Source: Methanotrichaceae archaeon | GTDB lineage: Archaea > Halobacteriota > Methanosarcinia > Methanotrichales > Methanotrichaceae | Assembly: GCA_013178225.1 (NCBI GenBank) | Contig: JABLXE010000010.1 | Location: 1 to 64,000, forward strand | DNA length: 64,000 bases | Reading direction: 5' to 3' | Shown here: positions 61,020 to 64,000 of the stretch, one piece after another | Layout: each line of letters begins with the position of its first letter | Position numbering within the stretch: position 1 is the stretch's first letter | Notes under the pieces: generated by a model | What the model was told of the DNA's origin: nothing | The model's input: the letters and a program-made list of their open reading frames with translations, nothing else | Database searches by the model: none | Position numbers and translations under genes: made by a program

Positions 61020-61919
61020 TTAGATCTCCTGAGGGAGTCTCCACATATATTCTTCGGAAAGCTCTCCCGTGTAAACCGTGACCGCAGGCCCTTCCATGAA
61101 CGCTCTCTCATCCTCAAAATAGACCATTAGCGGTCCTCCTTTGGTCTCCACCAGGACTTCGTCTTCGATCAGCCCCAGCTTCCGCGCCACCGAGGCACAG
61201 GCCACTGAGCCTGTTCCGCAGGAGAAGGTCTCGCCCTCCACGCCCCTTTCGAAAGTCCTGACCTTAAAGTGCTCGCCGGGCTTGACGAAGTTCACGTTTA
61301 TGCCTTCGGGAAATGCCGGATTGTGCCGGATAATCGGAGCTACCTCATTTATGGGCAGGTCCAGGTCATCGACGAAGGTTACAGCATGAGGAACTCCGGT
61401 GTTCACGGCGGTGATCTCCAGGCCCTCCACATTCTCCCTGATGAATTGTCCGCGGCCGACTGCCGGGATGGACGGCCGGTCGAATCTGGGCACGCCCATA
61501 TCGACCTTGGCCAGGAAGCAGTCGCCTATCTCCCTCACCTGAATCGGTATGGTTCCGGCCAGGGTCTCGACATCGAAGTTCAGCCCGGTATACCCGGCCT
61601 CAAAAGCGTACTTAGCCAAACAGCGAATTCCGTTTCCGCACATCTCCGCCTCGGAGCCGTCCGGCTGCAAGAGCCTCATTCCCACGTCAGCCAGCTGGCT
61701 TCTCACCAGGAACAGGATTCCGTCCGCGCCGATGCCGAAGTTGCGGCGGCAGCAGGCAATAGCAAATCTGCTCTTCGCGGATTCTGGAACTATCTCCCTG
61801 CTCATTTCATCAATGAGCACGAAATCATTTCCGTTTCCGTGCAATTTAGTGAAGGGTACGGCGTGAGGACGAAACGGATCATCCTCAAGGTCTATCTCAG
61901 AAATCTCTGCCAGCTTCAT
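61020..61919 (-). CDS. dapF: Diaminopimelate epimerase
   Basis: A PLP-independent racemase converting LL- to meso-diaminopimelate for lysine. Both catalytic cysteines are visible, in EMCGNGIRC and FSCGTGSVA, with FTKLHGNGNDFVLID at the N-terminus and the GVPHAVTFV motif in the middle. The frame is open from 61958, but ATG 61919 (MKLAEISE), behind a TTAAAC box about 23 bases upstream, is the more natural leaderless start, giving 299 residues. With dapL at 10.7 kb it supports the LL-DAP aminotransferase variant of lysine synthesis. Confidence 0.93.
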   Translation of the reverse strand: MKLAEISEIDLEDDPFRPHAVPFTKLHGNGNDFVLIDEMSREIVPESAKSRFAIACCRRNFGIGADGILFLVRSQLADVGMRLLQPDGSEAEMCGNGIRCLAKYAFEAGYTGLNFDVETLAGTIPIQVREIGDCFLAKVDMGVPRFDRPSIPAVGRGQFIRENVEGLEITAVNTGVPHAVTFVDDLDLPINEVAPIIRHNPAFPEGINVNFVKPGEHFKVRTFERGVEGETFSCGTGSVACASVARKLGLIEDEVLVETKGGPLMVYFEDERAFMEGPAVTVYTGELSEEYMWRLPQEI

Positions 61920-61928
61920 TTTATATAC
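61919..61928 (+). promoter_or_regulatory. TATA box for the HPS-RraA gene
   Basis: TTTTATATAC, overlapping the dapF start codon on the other strand, is the only strong TATA-like sequence before the plus-strand gene. It would place transcription start near 61950, leaving room for the GGTGAT SD at 61965-61970. Confidence 0.5.
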
Positions 61929-61975
61929 CATGCTCTGTTTAAGTGGTCCTTTGTTCAAAGTGGCGGTGATGTGGT

Positions 61976-63259
61976 ATTAAACCCATTCTACAGGTGGCCT
62001 TGGATCTGTTGGAGCTTGACAGATCCATTCAAATAGCCACAGAGGCTGTTGCAGGGGGTGCCGACTGGATAGAAGCTGGAACTCCTCTCATTAAGAGCGA
62101 AGGCATGGATGCTGTGCGCGAGATGAAGAAGGCCCTTCCGGGCGTAAAGATCGTGGCCGACATGAAGACCGTCGACACCGGAGCCATGGAGGTGGAGATG
62201 GCTGCCAAGGCCGGAGCTGACATCGTGGCCATGCTTGCCGCAGCAGACAATTCCACCATCGAAGATGCCATCCGTGCGGCAAGAAAGTATGGCGTAGCTA
62301 TTATGATGGATCTGCTGACAACTGAGGACCCTGTAGCTCGCGCGCGGGAGCTTGACCGTCTCGGTGTCGACTACATATGCGTTCATGTGGGCATCGATCA
62401 GCAGATGACCGGCGGGGATACCATCGATCTGCTTAAGCAAATAGTAAAAGAGGTCAACACGCCGGTTGCAGCAGCAGGCGGAATTGGCGTCGAAACCGGG
62501 CGGGAGGCCGTGGCCAACGGAGCGGCCATCGTGATCGTGGGTGGAAACATCGTCCGCAGCGCGGATGTAACCGGCTCGGCCAGGAAGATCAGGGATGCAA
62601 TCGATCATGCCGGAGCTGCCGGAGCCCTGAAGCGGAAGAGCCTGCATGACGAGATGGTGGAAATATTTAAGGAGGTCTCCTGCCCCAATATTTCCGACGC
62701 CATGCACCGTAAAGGAGCTATGCGCGAGATCTTCTCCGTCAACCGCGGCAAGAAGATCGTGGGGACTGCAGTAACCGTTCAGACTTTTGCCGGCGATTGG
62801 GCCAAGACCGTTGAGGCCATCGACCTTGCCGGGCCGGGAAATGTAATCGTGATCTATAACGGCAGCAAGCATATTGCACCCTGGGGCGGCCTGGCCACGA
62901 TGAGCTGCAAAGTCAAGGGCATAGAAGGTGTTGTGGTCGATGGTGCGGTTCGAGACATCGACGAGATCCGGAACCTGGATTATCCAATCTTTGCCACAGC
63001 TATGGTTCCAAATGCCGGCGAGCCCAAAGGCATGGGAGAGATAAACTCCGAGATCACCTGCTGCGGGCAGACGGTCCGGCCCGGAGACTACATCGTCGGA
63101 GATGATTCCGGCGTGGTGGTAATTCCCAAGGAGCGGGCCTACGAGATCGCCCGGCGAGCCAAAGAGGTGGCGAAGACCGAGAGCCGGCTGTTCGAGGAAA
63201 TCCGGCGCGGAAAGACGCTTTCCCAGGTGGTCAACCTCAAGAAATGGGAAAAGGTCTGA
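61976..63259 (+). CDS. Bifunctional 3-hexulose-6-phosphate synthase / RraA-like protein
   Basis: A 427-residue fusion. The first 210 residues form an OMP-decarboxylase-type barrel of hexulose-6-phosphate synthase ([16 protein letters not shown]-like, [17 protein letters not shown]), the ribulose monophosphate enzyme that archaea run in reverse to supply ribulose 5-phosphate, handling formaldehyde. The remainder is an RraA-like/ribonuclease-regulator-type domain ([25 protein letters not shown]). The first standard start is GTG 61994, but the family N-terminus [13 protein letters not shown] reads in frame from an ATT at 61976, five bases after GGTGAT, so ATT initiation is likely. Confidence 0.9.
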   Translation: MKPILQVALDLLELDRSIQIATEAVAGGADWIEAGTPLIKSEGMDAVREMKKALPGVKIVADMKTVDTGAMEVEMAAKAGADIVAMLAAADNSTIEDAIRAARKYGVAIMMDLLTTEDPVARARELDRLGVDYICVHVGIDQQMTGGDTIDLLKQIVKEVNTPVAAAGGIGVETGREAVANGAAIVIVGGNIVRSADVTGSARKIRDAIDHAGAAGALKRKSLHDEMVEIFKEVSCPNISDAMHRKGAMREIFSVNRGKKIVGTAVTVQTFAGDWAKTVEAIDLAGPGNVIVIYNGSKHIAPWGGLATMSCKVKGIEGVVVDGAVRDIDEIRNLDYPIFATAMVPNAGEPKGMGEINSEITCCGQTVRPGDYIVGDDSGVVVIPKERAYEIARRAKEVAKTESRLFEEIRRGKTLSQVVNLKKWEKV

Positions 63260-63376
63260 TGATAAGCTGTAAATAGATTGAGATAGTTCAAATTCCGAAT
63301 CAAGCAATAGAGGATCGAACGATATTAGTGACACTAACCGGTGGGTTACCCAAGTGGCGAGTTCGAGGAGACTTGT

Positions 63377-64000
63377 ATGGAATTAGAGGACATTATTACT
63401 AAATACCCACCCAGGCAGATAATGCTGATTCCACTGGCTGTTATAGCTCTGGCAATTATCATCCTGGGCGCGACTTATCTCAGCACGGGCTCACCCGTCA
63501 GGCTGGGAGTCGAGTTCACAGGAGGCACTCTTGTAACTGTGCCCACGACCGAATCACAAGGAGTTTTGGAAGAGAAGTTCTCCAGCTATCCCCTCTTGGA
63601 AGTGAGAAACATCGGCTCGAGATATATGATTCAATTCGGGCCCATGGATGACGCCCAGTATGAGGGGCTGGCGGAGTCGATCAACTCCGAGTACAATGAT
63701 GCGGAGATCCGGTACATGGGACCGATTTACAGCCAGGCACTTCAGCAGGAGGCTCTGAGATATATTCCACTATCCTTCTTGTTGATGGCAATTGTCGTAT
63801 TCGTGATATTTCGAGAGCCTTTTGTATCCGGCCTGGTAGTTCTCTGCGCTCTGGCCGATATCTTGATAGCTGCAGCCGCCATGAATGTGGTCGGAATCAC
63901 CCTATCGCTGGGAACCGTGGCCGCTCTGTTAATGCTAATCGGTTATTCGGTGGACACGGACATCCTGCTGTCCATGAGAGTTTTTAGGCGGAAGGGAGAT
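63377..64000 (+). CDS. secF: Protein translocase subunit SecF (5' part)
   Basis: The first 208 codons of an RND-type protein-export subunit that works with SecD in the membrane; the gene runs past the window end. It shows the first helix (IMLIPLAVIALAIIILGATY), the conserved VEFTGGT motif at the start of the external domain, and later helices with ADILIAAAAMNVVGITLSLG and IGYSVDTDILLSMR, the proton-path region. ATG 63377 has GAGGAG six bases upstream. The upstream 117 bases look like a promoter region. Confidence 0.95.
   Translation, partial: MELEDIITKYPPRQIMLIPLAVIALAIIILGATYLSTGSPVRLGVEFTGGTLVTVPTTESQGVLEEKFSSYPLLEVRNIGSRYMIQFGPMDDAQYEGLAESINSEYNDAEIRYMGPIYSQALQQEALRYIPLSFLLMAIVVFVIFREPFVSGLVVLCALADILIAAAAMNVVGITLSLGTVAALLMLIGYSVDTDILLSMRVFRRKGD

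Noticed and set aside
61988-63334. 448-codon minus-strand frame opposite HPS-RraA
   Set aside because: It is a shadow of a GC-rich coding sequence. The plus-strand product has clear domains, while this frame has none.

Overview
The window reads as a chromosomal segment of a methanogenic archaeon, most likely a member of the Methanothrix/Methanotrichales lineage. The archaeal markers are Hel308 helicase, archaeal-type LeuRS, a Fap7-type adenylate kinase, CDP-alcohol lipid synthase, a hexulose-6-phosphate synthase/RraA fusion, SecF and an archaeal-type citramalate synthase. DUF2117 and DUF2098 are families I associate with methanogens, and a NikMNQO-type metal transporter fits a nickel-dependent methanogen. 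The genus is an inference from gene content; no rRNA or methanogenesis operon lies in the window.

Layout. 0-2.5 kb: a universal stress protein, an exported GH5 glycosidase and tRNA-Cys. 2.7-10.6 kb: an AEC permease, then a long minus-strand cluster (Hel308, coiled-coil protein, radical-SAM activase, UPF0200 kinase-like protein, zinc ribbon, unknown 150-aa protein, DUF2098, DUF2117), much of it tightly packed or overlapping. 10.7-14.8 kb: dapL and leuS. 14.8-20.2 kb: an accessory island with an AT-rich nuclease-like/SIR2 gene, hicBA, a frameshifted DUF4258/YgiT pair, a YgiT remnant, a second decayed hicBA copy cut by an IS3-type fragment, and an MntA/HepT pair. Four copies of a GC-rich repeat, all in the same orientation, lie between these cassettes. 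20.2-25.2 kb: KefB-type antiporter, SpoIIAA-like protein, ClC channel and exported hydrolase. At 25.5 kb a second MNT/HEPN pair is truncated against the 3' end of thiC.

27.3-31.2 kb: an overlapping operon of MBL hydrolase, argD, hisC, Fap7-type kinase and CDP-alcohol phosphotransferase. 31.2-38.7 kb: an orphan REC-PAS-GAF protein, a NosD-like beta-helix protein translationally coupled to a tetrapyrrole operon (Ahb-type decarboxylase, precorrin-2 dehydrogenase, hemA, hemB), then RNase HI. 38.8-42 kb: an NDH-2-like flavoprotein and two exported paralogues. 42.1-47 kb: cimA-ilvB-ilvN-ilvC, the citramalate route to isoleucine and the common branched-chain steps. 47.2-50.4 kb: a Ni/Co ECF transporter with a candidate operator over its promoter. 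50.7-64 kb: exported proteins, a PAC2 protein, a 1053-residue TPR protein, a poorly coding stretch with a short repeated motif, an alkaline-phosphatase-superfamily protein, a RecJ-like DHH protein, dapF, HPS/RraA and the 5' part of secF.

Several genes appear to use non-AUG starts. These include a CTG in a CTGA stop-start overlap at 8500 and a likely ATT at 61976, plus many TTG starts behind good Shine-Dalgarno (SD) sequences. The most unusual element is the repeat-separated toxin-antitoxin array at 16.5-20.2 kb.
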